The translations under genes were made by a program, and so were the position numbers. Of a stretch of 64,000 nucleotides of DNA, positions 10,128 through 17,902 are shown in pieces; position 1 is the stretch's first letter; each line of letters starts with the position of its first letter. Source of the DNA: Paenibacillus bouchesdurhonensis (lineage in GTDB: Bacteria; Bacillota; Bacilli; Paenibacillales; Paenibacillaceae); the NCBI RefSeq assembly GCF_900155685.1, contig NZ_LT732548.1, positions 4,135,492 through 4,199,491 of the forward strand, in the 5' to 3' direction. A model generated the notes under the pieces. It saw only the letters and a program-made list of their open reading frames with translations. It did not search any database and was not told where the DNA came from.

Positions 10128-12496
10128 CGGCTGCTACTCCCCTTTACAGCGATTTCCGGCAGGTCAAATCCGTTCCAATCCTGCGTAGTGATGACAACGC
10201 GCAGCGTCGTCCCACCGACCAAGTATTGATCTATCGGCTGGGCGAGCTCGACAATTCCCTGATTAAATTGCAAAGGCTCAAGCTCTCCCTTAGAGGCATT
10301 CCATACCGCCATACTCATGTTGTACCCACGATTGTTTTGGCGCATTTTCAGCTCAGAATACTCAACCTCGTTAGGCAATACATATTCAAGCTCCATTTCG
10401 CCGGCGGACATATGCACATTGCCGCTGGACTCATAGCCCCACTCGGAAGACGTTGTCTTGGCGATGGTAGGTTGAATATACCCATAAGGCATACTCCATT
10501 GTCCATTTTTTTGGAACTCTGGATTAATACGCTGAACCCACATATTCAGCGAATCATCTTCCACATTTTTACCGTTAACCCCATACTCGAGCAATTCGTC
10601 CTTGCTCCAGCCAATGAAGGCATAGTTATGCGTCATATTGCCCCGGTTGAAATAGCTGTTAACCAGGCCTCTGGCACGTTCCTGCTTCATATTCTCTTCG
10701 CGATTGCCAACGGTTGGGAATATATGATAGCCATAATCATTGTAGCTTACGGGGATCGGATTCGACGTGATCGCGGCCGTTTCACCTTTGGCAAGATCTC
10801 CAAGCAAGTACAATTTATCGTTCAATATAATCGCAGTATCCGTTAAATCCATCATAGTTTTATTTGCAACCGTCCCTTGGGGCGCCCCCTGATCATCAAA
10901 GGAAATATTGACTTCCAGTTGACCGAATTGCCGATCCTCCAGCTGCTCCACGGTGAACTTGGCCAGGGAGCGGTACGTCATTCCTTTTAAATTCACAGTC
11001 GTTTCGCTATCGCTCTTCCGAATCAACTGCCGCTCGGAAGCATTCGACTGGCCACCGGAAATGAGCCCGTCTTCACGCTGCACCGTAACATGCGTTCCAG
11101 CTGGGAAGCTCAGCTTGTAGTTCCCGCTGCGCGGGATAAATAATGCTGTTGACGTGGAGCGGTCGGCATAGCCCTTGCCATCTAATTCAAAAATGCTGAG
11201 CGTGTTCGTGCGCAGCGTGCTTTTGCCTGTCGTACCAGCTACGTAAATTCCGCCGCTGGCAAGTACGGCAATGACCGGAATCAGCAGCCATGCCCATTCG
11301 CGCTTATCCAATTTTTTCAGCACGAAATACAGTCCTGGGGCAACAATCACTGCATATCCCAGCAGCAGCCAAAGCAGCAAAGAATACGGCGGCAATGTCA
11401 GGCTTGGAAAATAATCCAGCAAATGATCGATCCGCTGGGCTATATTTCCCTTCCAGCCCATGTTGGCTTGCGAAGTCGCTGCTAAGGGCTCGTGCTGCTG
11501 AAGCACCGTATTCCATAACTCGGCATGACCCGGCCAGGATTGCAACGGCTCCATGGAAACATCATAAGCGGCATAAATTACCGCGCCTTTGCTTACATCC
11601 CAGGAAACAAACAAAGGCTGTTCTCCATTAATTATCGTCTGCGCGCCATCTTTCAGCTTAACGGCGGAAATAGGGAACGACGAAGTCAAGGGTATTGACT
11701 TGCCAGTCACTTTCTCCAGCTCCTTCAGCGAGGTGACATCCGCATGGCCGGAATAGTCAACTGGGGACAGCTCCTCCAGCCCCTGGATCGTTTTCGCATA
11801 GCCAGCACCTCCGGCAAGAACGAGTGTTCCGCCTTTGTTCACCCAGGCCTTAATCGCATCTACCCGCTTAGTCCCGAGATTCCCAGTCGTATAATTATTA
11901 ATGACGAGCGTATCCAGCCCTGCCAGCAGGGCGGCATCCTCCGGTAATTGTTCCGGCTTAAGGGGGATGAGCTTTACATCCTTTCCCTTGCCGTTCAGCA
12001 CACTGAGAAAATTCATGCTGTCCGGATCAGGAGCCAGCACACCAATCAGAGTGCCGCTGCTTGCGCCGGAATTCAAATATGGAGCTTTGGTTTTAAAGGG
12101 AATATATTTTCCCGTTTCTACCGAATCTTTGTAGAAGCGGATCGAGTTGTTGTCCTTGTGAAAGGAATGCCCCAGAATGCCAAAGGTAATTTCCTTCGGC
12201 GTACCCGCAGGCAAATCTACGCTTTGGACATAGGAAGCCTGGCTTGCGTTAAATGGATACTCCACCTGGACAACGATATCACCTGATAAATCCGTATCGC
12301 TGGTCAGCGTAATTTTAAGCGGCGTCCATTCTCCCATTTTGTAATGGCCATCGAAGCCAATATCCGTCTTGATAGAAATCGACGGCTCTGCCGCATAGGC
12401 GGGCTTGGGGCTCGTGAGCCCCGGCAGCAGCGCTAATATGGCAATAACCAGCCACAGCACTGTTAGGGATGCCCTCTTATTGTCATGTGATAACAA
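10124..12496 (-). CDS. Large secreted/membrane protein, GATase-like fold, first gene of the MoxR operon
   Basis: About 790 residues. The best start is TTG at 12496, since GGAGAG sits six bases before it; ATG 12514 and TTG 12574 have poorer sites. A signal/anchor helix near residues 12-32 ends in AYA-AEPS. A beta-rich domain follows, then a segment like a class I glutamine amidotransferase (KAWVNKGGTLVLAGGAGY), and two helices in the middle (near 395-440). The remaining half is beta-rich and probably extracytoplasmic. I do not recognise a named family. The gene order places it upstream of, and coupled to, the ABC ATPase, so it may be an accessory or regulator of that exporter or of the VWA proteins. 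Confidence 0.7.
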   Translation of the reverse strand: MLSHDNKRASLTVLWLVIAILALLPGLTSPKPAYAAEPSISIKTDIGFDGHYKMGEWTPLKITLTSDTDLSGDIVVQVEYPFNASQASYVQSVDLPAGTPKEITFGILGHSFHKDNNSIRFYKDSVETGKYIPFKTKAPYLNSGASSGTLIGVLAPDPDSMNFLSVLNGKGKDVKLIPLKPEQLPEDAALLAGLDTLVINNYTTGNLGTKRVDAIKAWVNKGGTLVLAGGAGYAKTIQGLEELSPVDYSGHADVTSLKELEKVTGKSIPLTSSFPISAVKLKDGAQTIINGEQPLFVSWDVSKGAVIYAAYDVSMEPLQSWPGHAELWNTVLQQHEPLAATSQANMGWKGNIAQRIDHLLDYFPSLTLPPYSLLLWLLLGYAVIVAPGLYFVLKKLDKREWAWLLIPVIAVLASGGIYVAGTTGKSTLRTNTLSIFELDGKGYADRSTSTALFIPRSGNYKLSFPAGTHVTVQREDGLISGGQSNASERQLIRKSDSETTVNLKGMTYRSLAKFTVEQLEDRQFGQLEVNISFDDQGAPQGTVANKTMMDLTDTAIILNDKLYLLGDLAKGETAAITSNPIPVSYNDYGYHIFPTVGNREENMKQERARGLVNSYFNRGNMTHNYAFIGWSKDELLEYGVNGKNVEDDSLNMWVQRINPEFQKNGQWSMPYGYIQPTIAKTTSSEWGYESSGNVHMSAGEMELEYVLPNEVEYSELKMRQNNRGYNMSMAVWNASKGELEPLQFNQGIVELAQPIDQYLVGGTTLRVVITTQDWNGFDLPEIAVKGSSSR

Positions 12497-12632
12497 ATGA
12501 TTCTCTCCTCTCATCCACGCAATGATTCTATTAATAGGACGTTTCAAGCGACCAAAATGTTTACGTTCCCGCAACTAATTTTCTGCATGAAACGGCAAAA
12601 GCTTACAAATGCGCGCGAAAAACGTAAAGCTA

Positions 12633-12672
12633 AAGCCGTCCAGTATGACATGCATGCCAACTGTGACGGCTT
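12633..12672 (-). terminator. Probable terminator of purU
   Basis: An inverted repeat AAGCCGTC / GACGGCTT with an inner CAGT/ACTG pairing lies 40 bases beyond the purU stop and is followed on the minus strand by TAGCTTT and TTTTT a little later. The T-tract is imperfect. Confidence 0.45.
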
Positions 12673-12711
12673 CCTAGTTGTTCAAGGTAAATTAGTAATT
12701 TCAGTTCAACC

Positions 12712-13611
12712 TTAGCTGAACACGACGGTTTTGTTCTGATGCACGAGGATGCGATCCTCAATATGCCATTTCACTGCGCGTGCCAGTACAACTCTCTCAA
12801 TCGTGCGGCCGATGCGCTTCAGCTCCCCAACGTCATCACGATGGCTGACGCGCTGAACGTCCTGCTCAATAATTGGGCCGCCATCCAGCTCTTCCGTTAC
12901 GTAATGGGCTGTAGCGCCGATGATCTTCACGCCGCGATCATAAGCTTGCGCGTATGGCTTGCCTCCGACGAAGGCGGGCAGGAAGGAATGGTGGATATTA
13001 ATAATGCGGTTCCGGTAAGGATCGATCAGAGCCGGAGACAGGATTTGCATATATCTGGCCAGTACAATCAGGTCTACTTTTCCATTAACCAGCTCCAGCT
13101 GCTTCTGCTCGGCCTCTCTTTTGGTGTCCGGGGTAACCGGAATATGATAGAAAGGAATTCCGAACGATTCGACATATTCTTTATTGTCAGGATGGTTGCT
13201 GACGACCATGGAAATTTCCGCATCTAGGTCGCCTGCTTGCCATTGCCAGAGCAGTTCTACCAAGCAATGGTCCTCCTTGGATACGAAAATAGCCAGCTTC
13301 TTCTTCTGATTCAGCGGATATATGTCCCATTTCATTTCGAATTTGGCAGCAATGACCGCAAAATCCTGTTTTAATTCCGTCAACTTGTCATGCAGCTGTT
13401 CCAGGTCAAATTCGACCCGCATAAAAAACATGCCGCCCTCAGGATCCATCGTATACTGATCCGATTGAACGATATTCGCGCCGTGCTGATAAAGAAAATC
13501 AGATACGGCAGCGACAATGCCAGGCCCGTCCGGGCAGGAAATCAGCATCCGCGCCCGGTGATTTTCGTATGGTTTTGCAGGCCTTGCGCCTGTTTTAACA
13601 TGGATATCCAT
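12712..13611 (-). CDS. purU: Formyltetrahydrofolate deformylase
   Basis: 299 residues. An ACT domain (about 20-100) precedes a formyltransferase-like catalytic domain with the INIHHSFLPAF motif and the downstream ...HYVTEELDGGPII segment carrying the catalytic Asn/His/Asp set. It hydrolyses 10-formyl-THF to THF and formate and balances one-carbon pools and purine synthesis. The ACT domain is the usual methionine/glycine-sensing part in this family. The length is normal for PurU. It appears to be a single-gene unit between the MoxR operon and the nuclease gene. Confidence 0.96.
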   Translation of the reverse strand: MDIHVKTGARPAKPYENHRARMLISCPDGPGIVAAVSDFLYQHGANIVQSDQYTMDPEGGMFFMRVEFDLEQLHDKLTELKQDFAVIAAKFEMKWDIYPLNQKKKLAIFVSKEDHCLVELLWQWQAGDLDAEISMVVSNHPDNKEYVESFGIPFYHIPVTPDTKREAEQKQLELVNGKVDLIVLARYMQILSPALIDPYRNRIINIHHSFLPAFVGGKPYAQAYDRGVKIIGATAHYVTEELDGGPIIEQDVQRVSHRDDVGELKRIGRTIERVVLARAVKWHIEDRILVHQNKTVVFS

Positions 13612-13661
13612 CTTTCTCTCAAATCCTCCCAGTAACTTTTATTAACACATACCTAAAACGC

Positions 13662-14789
13662 TTATACAGTAGCGGATAAATCCTTCGCCGCCAGCCAACC
13701 GATCAATCTGAAATTGATTTGCTCCTCCGTATAATCCGGGAACAGATTGGCTTCCAAGACGAGGTCGTATAATCGCTCTAGCGGCTCGCGCGGATCAGCC
13801 TTTCTCGCTTTGGCATCATTCTTGAGCAACGTCCACGTGTCCAGCACGAACGCCCGCTGTGTTATATCGCGTTTTGCAAAAAAGCTGTTCAGCATTTCCA
13901 TTTCCGTCAGGAAGGATTCGCCGAATCTTCCCGTAACGTCGCCGCGAAGCAGGGCGATTTCGACTTCGTACATCGGCCGTTGGGTTTTGGCTTCTTTGCC
14001 GATCCAAGGCGTCTCTAGAATAAACGGGCGCCCCTGCAGCAACTCATGATGCACGACGCGGTTCAGCGCATCAAATCCGATCCACCCGCTGCCGATTGGC
14101 GTATGGCGGTCTTTCTTTGCGCCGATTGGATTTTTACTATCATTTACGTGTACGACAGCGATCCGATCCAAGCCGACCAACTGGTCGAATTGATTGAGTA
14201 CACCGTCCAGATCATTAACGATATCGTAGCCGGCATCATGGATATGGCAGGTGTCCAAGCAGATCGTCAGTCGTTCGTTATGCTGTACTTTATCGATGAT
14301 CGCAGCGATTTCTTCAAAGCTGCGCCCCATTTCCGTACCTTTGCCGGCCATCGTCTCCAGCGCGATATTGACTTCCGTATCATTCGTACCGTTCAGTACT
14401 TCATTCAAGCCCTCGGCGATCCGGTTAATGCCGTATTCGGCATCCTTATCCGTGAATGCGCCGGGATGAAGCACAATATTCCGTACGCCCAGCGCATGGG
14501 TACGGCGGATTTCTTCCTGCAGGAAGTCTACCGCCAATTGATACGTATTCGACTTATAGGAGCCAAGATTGACGATGTATGGCGCATGGACAACAATTTC
14601 GTCTATTCCGGCAACGGCCATCGCAGCCTTGCCGTCTTCAATATTCATCGACTCAATCGGTTTGCGGCGCGTGTTTTGCGGTGCGCCGGTATATATCATA
14701 AACGAGCTGGAGCCGTAAGATGCGGCCTCCTCCGTTGCGGTTAATAGCCCCTTGTCCGAGAACGAGACATGTGAACCTATTTTTAACAT
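13662..14789 (-). CDS. nfo: Deoxyribonuclease IV (AP endonuclease) with C-terminal extension
   Basis: 375 residues from ATG 14789 (start MLKIGSHVSF, with GGGGGAT upstream). The TIM-barrel endonuclease IV core spans about 1-290 and keeps the metal-binding motifs: HAPYIVNLGS, NIVLHPG, ETMAGKG, CLDTCHIHDAGYD, VHVNDSKNPIGAKKDRH and ILETPW. It cleaves at abasic sites in base excision repair. The usual family length is about 280-300; about 85 residues after the core form an additional, apparently helical domain. Whether this tail is general in the genus cannot be judged here. A lone gene, facing away from the MarR-paiA pair. Confidence 0.93.
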   Translation of the reverse strand: MLKIGSHVSFSDKGLLTATEEAASYGSSSFMIYTGAPQNTRRKPIESMNIEDGKAAMAVAGIDEIVVHAPYIVNLGSYKSNTYQLAVDFLQEEIRRTHALGVRNIVLHPGAFTDKDAEYGINRIAEGLNEVLNGTNDTEVNIALETMAGKGTEMGRSFEEIAAIIDKVQHNERLTICLDTCHIHDAGYDIVNDLDGVLNQFDQLVGLDRIAVVHVNDSKNPIGAKKDRHTPIGSGWIGFDALNRVVHHELLQGRPFILETPWIGKEAKTQRPMYEVEIALLRGDVTGRFGESFLTEMEMLNSFFAKRDITQRAFVLDTWTLLKNDAKARKADPREPLERLYDLVLEANLFPDYTEEQINFRLIGWLAAKDLSATV

Positions 14790-14997
14790 TTCCTTTATCC
14801 CCCTTATGGACAACGTTCTTTGAACAAACCTATTTTAGCTTGAATGTCGATATAAATCTAGTTAAGTTAGAAGACGAAGGACTTTTTTAGAAAAATATCA
14901 GTCCTGGTGTTGGTTTCACCCTTTTAGGATAGAAAGCAGGAAAAGTGGAATATTTGATTTGAACCGATGCGAGTGTACGTTCGCGATTAATGCGTTA

Positions 14998-15021
14998 AAG
15001 ACCACTATGCCTAGTGGTCTT
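14998..15021. terminator. Stem-loop in the 380-base spacer before marR
   Basis: AGACCACTA-TGCC-TAGTGGTCT is a perfect ten-base-pair hairpin, followed on the plus strand by TATTTCG. No gene reads into it on the plus strand; it could be a remnant terminator at the border of the AT-rich MarR-paiA segment. The rest of 14790-15080 shows no gene. Confidence 0.35.
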
Positions 15022-15084
15022 ATTTCGTCAGGTTATCTGTCGTTTTTATATACTGAGATTGATATATTCAGCATTTTTATTTTT

Positions 15085-15100
15085 TGTTGCAAATGCAACA
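15085..15100. promoter_or_regulatory. Putative MarR operator 1
   Basis: Perfect inverted repeat TGTTGC-AAAT-GCAACA, about 70 bases before the marR start. It shares the TTG/CAA core of the second site downstream. MarR dimers typically bind such 16-20 base palindromes over their own promoter. Confidence 0.55.
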
Positions 15101-15127
15101 TAATCAGGTTAAATTATTTATATGCAC

Positions 15128-15149
15128 TTTTGTTGCATTTACAACAAAA
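15128..15149. promoter_or_regulatory. Putative MarR operator 2
   Basis: Perfect inverted repeat TTTTGTTG-N6-CAACAAAA ending 21 bases before the marR ATG. Centre-to-centre spacing to the first site is about 46 bases, roughly four helical turns. Binding here would block transcription start or early elongation of marR-paiA. Confidence 0.6.
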
Positions 15150-15170
15150 CTATGTGCCAAGGAGTTAATT

Positions 15171-15623
15171 ATGAAGGAAATTCTTCGTGAAATTGGAACG
15201 ATCGCTAGGGCATTAGATTCTATAAGTAATATAGAATTTAAAGAATACGACCTTACAAAAGGACAGTATTTGTACCTTGTTCGAATATGTGAAACCCCAG
15301 GAATCATTCAAGAAAAGTTAGCTGAGATGATAAAAGTAGACCGAACAACAGCAGCTCGTGCTATTAAAAAACTTGAAATTAATGGGTTCCTCGAAAAAAA
15401 AGAAGATAAACATAACAAAAAGATAAAAAAACTCTTTCCAACAGAGAAAGGGAAATATGTGTATCCATTTATAAAAAGAGAAAATGATTATTCCAATATT
15501 GTTGCATTAGATGGTTTTTCCGAAGGTGAGGTAGAAACCATTTTCAATCTGCTTCAGCGAGTGAGAAAAAATGTAGAAAAAGACTGGGAATATGTAAAAA
15601 AGGGGAATAAGAGAAAATATTAA
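15171..15623 (+). CDS. MarR-family transcriptional regulator
   Basis: 150 residues from ATG 15171, preceded by AAGGAG. The winged-helix core holds the typical stretch KLAEMIKVDRTTAARAIKKLE followed by the wing with EKKEDKHNKKIKKLFPTEKG. It lies 23 bases upstream of paiA, so the two form an operon. Two perfect palindromes in front suggest autoregulation. The pair is clearly more AT-rich than the flanking genes, which fits recent transfer. The ligand is unknown; a polyamine or an antimicrobial compound is possible given the acetyltransferase partner. Confidence 0.93.
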   Translation: MKEILREIGTIARALDSISNIEFKEYDLTKGQYLYLVRICETPGIIQEKLAEMIKVDRTTAARAIKKLEINGFLEKKEDKHNKKIKKLFPTEKGKYVYPFIKRENDYSNIVALDGFSEGEVETIFNLLQRVRKNVEKDWEYVKKGNKRKY

Positions 15624-15646
15624 TTATCGAGGAGCGCCATATTTAA

Positions 15647-16165
15647 ATGACTATAACTATAAAAAAGTGTACTTTTAAGGATTTACGACAACTTCAAGAA
15701 ATTAGCTATGAAACTTTTAAGGAGACATTTAAGCATCAGAATTCTCCCGAAAATATGAATGCCTATCTGGACAGCGCTTTTAACTTAAAAAAACTAGAAA
15801 ATGAATTATCCAATATTTCTTCGCAATTCTTTTTTACTTATTTTAATGATGAAATTGCTGGATATTTAAAGGTCAATACCAATGATGCTCAGACTGAAGT
15901 AATGGGTGATGAATCACTTGAAATCGAAAGGATTTATATAAAGAACAAATTTCAAACACATGGGCTTGGTAAATGCCTGCTAGATAAAGCAATAGAAATT
16001 GCGATAGAATGTAAAAAAATAAAAGTCTGGCTAGGTGTATGGCAAAAAAATGAAAATGCAATTGCTTTTTATAAGAAAATGGGCTTTGTTCAAAATGGAG
16101 CACACTCTTTCTTTATGGGTGATGAAGAACAATTGGACTTTATAATGACGAAAACACTCATATAA
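15647..16165 (+). CDS. paiA: Spermidine/spermine N-acetyltransferase, PaiA type
   Basis: 172 residues covering one GNAT domain. The protein closely resembles Bacillus subtilis PaiA as I remember it, including the ESLEIERIYI, QTHGLGKCLL (acetyl-CoA loop), KVWLGVWQKNENAIAFYKKM and SFFMGDEEQ stretches. PaiA acetylates polyamines and lowers their toxicity. In B. subtilis it is paired with paiB; here its partner is a MarR regulator and no paiB is present. AT-rich like marR. Confidence 0.9.
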   Translation: MTITIKKCTFKDLRQLQEISYETFKETFKHQNSPENMNAYLDSAFNLKKLENELSNISSQFFFTYFNDEIAGYLKVNTNDAQTEVMGDESLEIERIYIKNKFQTHGLGKCLLDKAIEIAIECKKIKVWLGVWQKNENAIAFYKKMGFVQNGAHSFFMGDEEQLDFIMTKTLI

Positions 16166-16265
16166 CATTTTTCATCGGTGAATTACTATGTATAAATCCA
16201 TAAATAAGGTATAATTCTTAAAGATTGAAGGGTTTAAGGACTAATTATTCGAGGTGAATGAATCG

Positions 16266-16739
16266 ATGCCACACTGGAGCATAACTTGGTTTATACTGGC
16301 CGCGCCGGGGCCAAATCGCTGGTTTATGAACTCGATTGCTTTTTGGGGATTCGTCATGCTTGGCGTTATGTGCATCGGTGGTTTTTTTATGTTTCGCAAA
16401 TTTTTGAAGGTGCTTCCGAAGGCCGACGGCATGTCCAAGCTCGATTGGCAGAATCACTGGGTAGAGAAAAGCAGGCATTTGTGGACGGACGAAGCGAAAG
16501 CCTTCCTGGATCAGCTTGTACAGCCTGTGCCCACTCCTTTCCGGGATATCGCCAAGCATTCGATCGCGGCGGAAATCGGCAAAATCGCCTTAGAAGAAGC
16601 AGCAAGCGAGGTTACGAAGGATCACTGCATCAAAGGCTATATTGTGGCTACACCAAAAAGGGACTATAAGTTCCTGATGAACTTTCTGGAGAAGAGCAAT
16701 ATCGACTACCATCCCTACCAGCATCTCATTAACAAATAG
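16266..16739 (+). CDS. DUF2621 family membrane protein
   Basis: 157 residues from ATG 16266, placed nine bases after GAGGTGA; the earlier in-frame GTG at 16254 lies inside that site. One or two helices are seen near residues 5-45 (ILAAPGPNRWFMNSIAFWGF...), followed by a soluble helical C-terminus of about 110 residues. The family is known only from Bacilli and has no assigned function. A TATAAT at 16210 may belong to its promoter. It is monocistronic. Confidence 0.8.
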   Translation: MPHWSITWFILAAPGPNRWFMNSIAFWGFVMLGVMCIGGFFMFRKFLKVLPKADGMSKLDWQNHWVEKSRHLWTDEAKAFLDQLVQPVPTPFRDIAKHSIAAEIGKIALEEAASEVTKDHCIKGYIVATPKRDYKFLMNFLEKSNIDYHPYQHLINK

Positions 16740-16750
16740 CACAATTCCTG

Positions 16751-16794
16751 CATCCGGTCGCGACGTCCCTGAACAACGCCAGCCGGATGTTTTT
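16751..16794 (+). terminator. Terminator after the DUF2621 gene
   Basis: CATCCGG / CCGGATG inverted repeat with a 25-base loop followed by TTTTT, 11 bases beyond the stop codon. Confidence 0.6.
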
Positions 16795-16942
16795 CTTAAA
16801 AGGTGTATTTTTCACTCTTCCAATTTAACGCCAATGCCCTGATTACTTGCATTTACTTCTACGCAACTTCGTTCTTCGTAAGCATACCTGTTCTTCTTGA
16901 ATATAAAAGGAGTTTGTTCATTCTATCTTAGGAGGGAATGCT

Positions 16943-17881
16943 ATGAAAGTAGTAATTTTCGGGGGGACAGGTTTTATCGGCAGTGCCTTAACGTCCTACT
17001 GGCAGCAGCAAGGCCATGAAATTACGATTATTACGCGGAGCAAGTCGAGAATTGATACAAGCGCTCATCCAAAGAATCAAACTCAGGGGGCTGCCGCTTC
17101 GCCTAATTATCTGACGTGGGAGCAGCTATCAGAATCTTCATCCAGTAAGCTAGAAGTAGATGCGGTCATCAATTTGGCAGGAGCTACACTGAGTCAGCGT
17201 TGGACCGGCAAGGCCAAAAACCGCATTTTGGAATCGAGGCTGCAAGCAACGAATTTAGCCGCCAAATGGGTGCAGGCGCTCAATCATAAACCTAAGGTCA
17301 TCATTCAAGGCTCTGCCGTCGGTATATATGGAACTTCCCTCACGGAAACCTTTGATGAGTACTCCCCGCCTGATGCTGAGGATTTCCTGGCGAACGTAAC
17401 AAGACAGTGGGAGGCTGAAGCGGATGAAGGGTTTCAAGGTATCAGGCTCGTCAAGCTGCGAACCGGCGTAGTGCTTGGAAATACGGGCGGAGCTTACCCA
17501 CTCATGCGACTTCCTATCTTACTTGGCGCAGGCGGTAAAATTGGAGACGGCAATCAGTGGGTACCCTGGATACATATCGCCGATATCGTTGCCTTGATTG
17601 ATTTCTGTACGATGCATCCCGAAGTGAATGGCGCCATCAACGCTGTAAGCCCAAATCCCCTGACCAACGATGAGTTCAGCAGAATCGTGAGCCGGGTACA
17701 TCGAAGGCCATATTGGTTTCCGCTACCTGCCTTCCTGCTAAGAGCGCTGCTTGGTGAAATGTCTGCCTTGCTGCTGGAGGGACAAAGGGTAGTACCGAAA
17801 GCCGCTTTGGAACACGGCTTCCGTTTTCAGTTTCCTGAACTTGAGTCTGCTGCGGCAGATTTAAAAAAGAAAGCTAAATGA
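16943..17881 (+). CDS. TIGR01777 family NAD(P)-dependent epimerase-like protein
   Basis: 312 residues. The N-terminal Rossmann motif GGTGFIGSAL (8-17), the short extended-SDR body and the C-terminal DUF1731 domain (VVPKAALEHGFRFQFP) mark the family of YfhF/YfcH. These are sugar-nucleotide-epimerase-like proteins whose substrate is unknown; some are reported near cell-division functions. GGAGGGAATGCT precedes the ATG. Stand-alone, convergent with the end of the Tad operon, 21 bases from the FHA gene stop. Confidence 0.9.
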   Translation: MKVVIFGGTGFIGSALTSYWQQQGHEITIITRSKSRIDTSAHPKNQTQGAAASPNYLTWEQLSESSSSKLEVDAVINLAGATLSQRWTGKAKNRILESRLQATNLAAKWVQALNHKPKVIIQGSAVGIYGTSLTETFDEYSPPDAEDFLANVTRQWEAEADEGFQGIRLVKLRTGVVLGNTGGAYPLMRLPILLGAGGKIGDGNQWVPWIHIADIVALIDFCTMHPEVNGAINAVSPNPLTNDEFSRIVSRVHRRPYWFPLPAFLLRALLGEMSALLLEGQRVVPKAALEHGFRFQFPELESAAADLKKKAK

Positions 17882-17902
17882 TTTCTGCCGCTCTCTCTAT
17901 TT

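Noticed and set aside
9983..10846. A 287-codon plus-strand frame
   Set aside because: Covers parts of two well-supported minus-strand genes (ABC ATPase and the large membrane protein).
14046..14744. A 232-codon plus-strand frame
   Set aside because: Opposite the endonuclease IV gene, which has all metal-binding motifs.
16286..16669. A 127-codon frame overlapping the DUF2621 gene in another frame
   Set aside because: Same strand but different frame; no ribosome site, and the DUF2621 frame is a known family.
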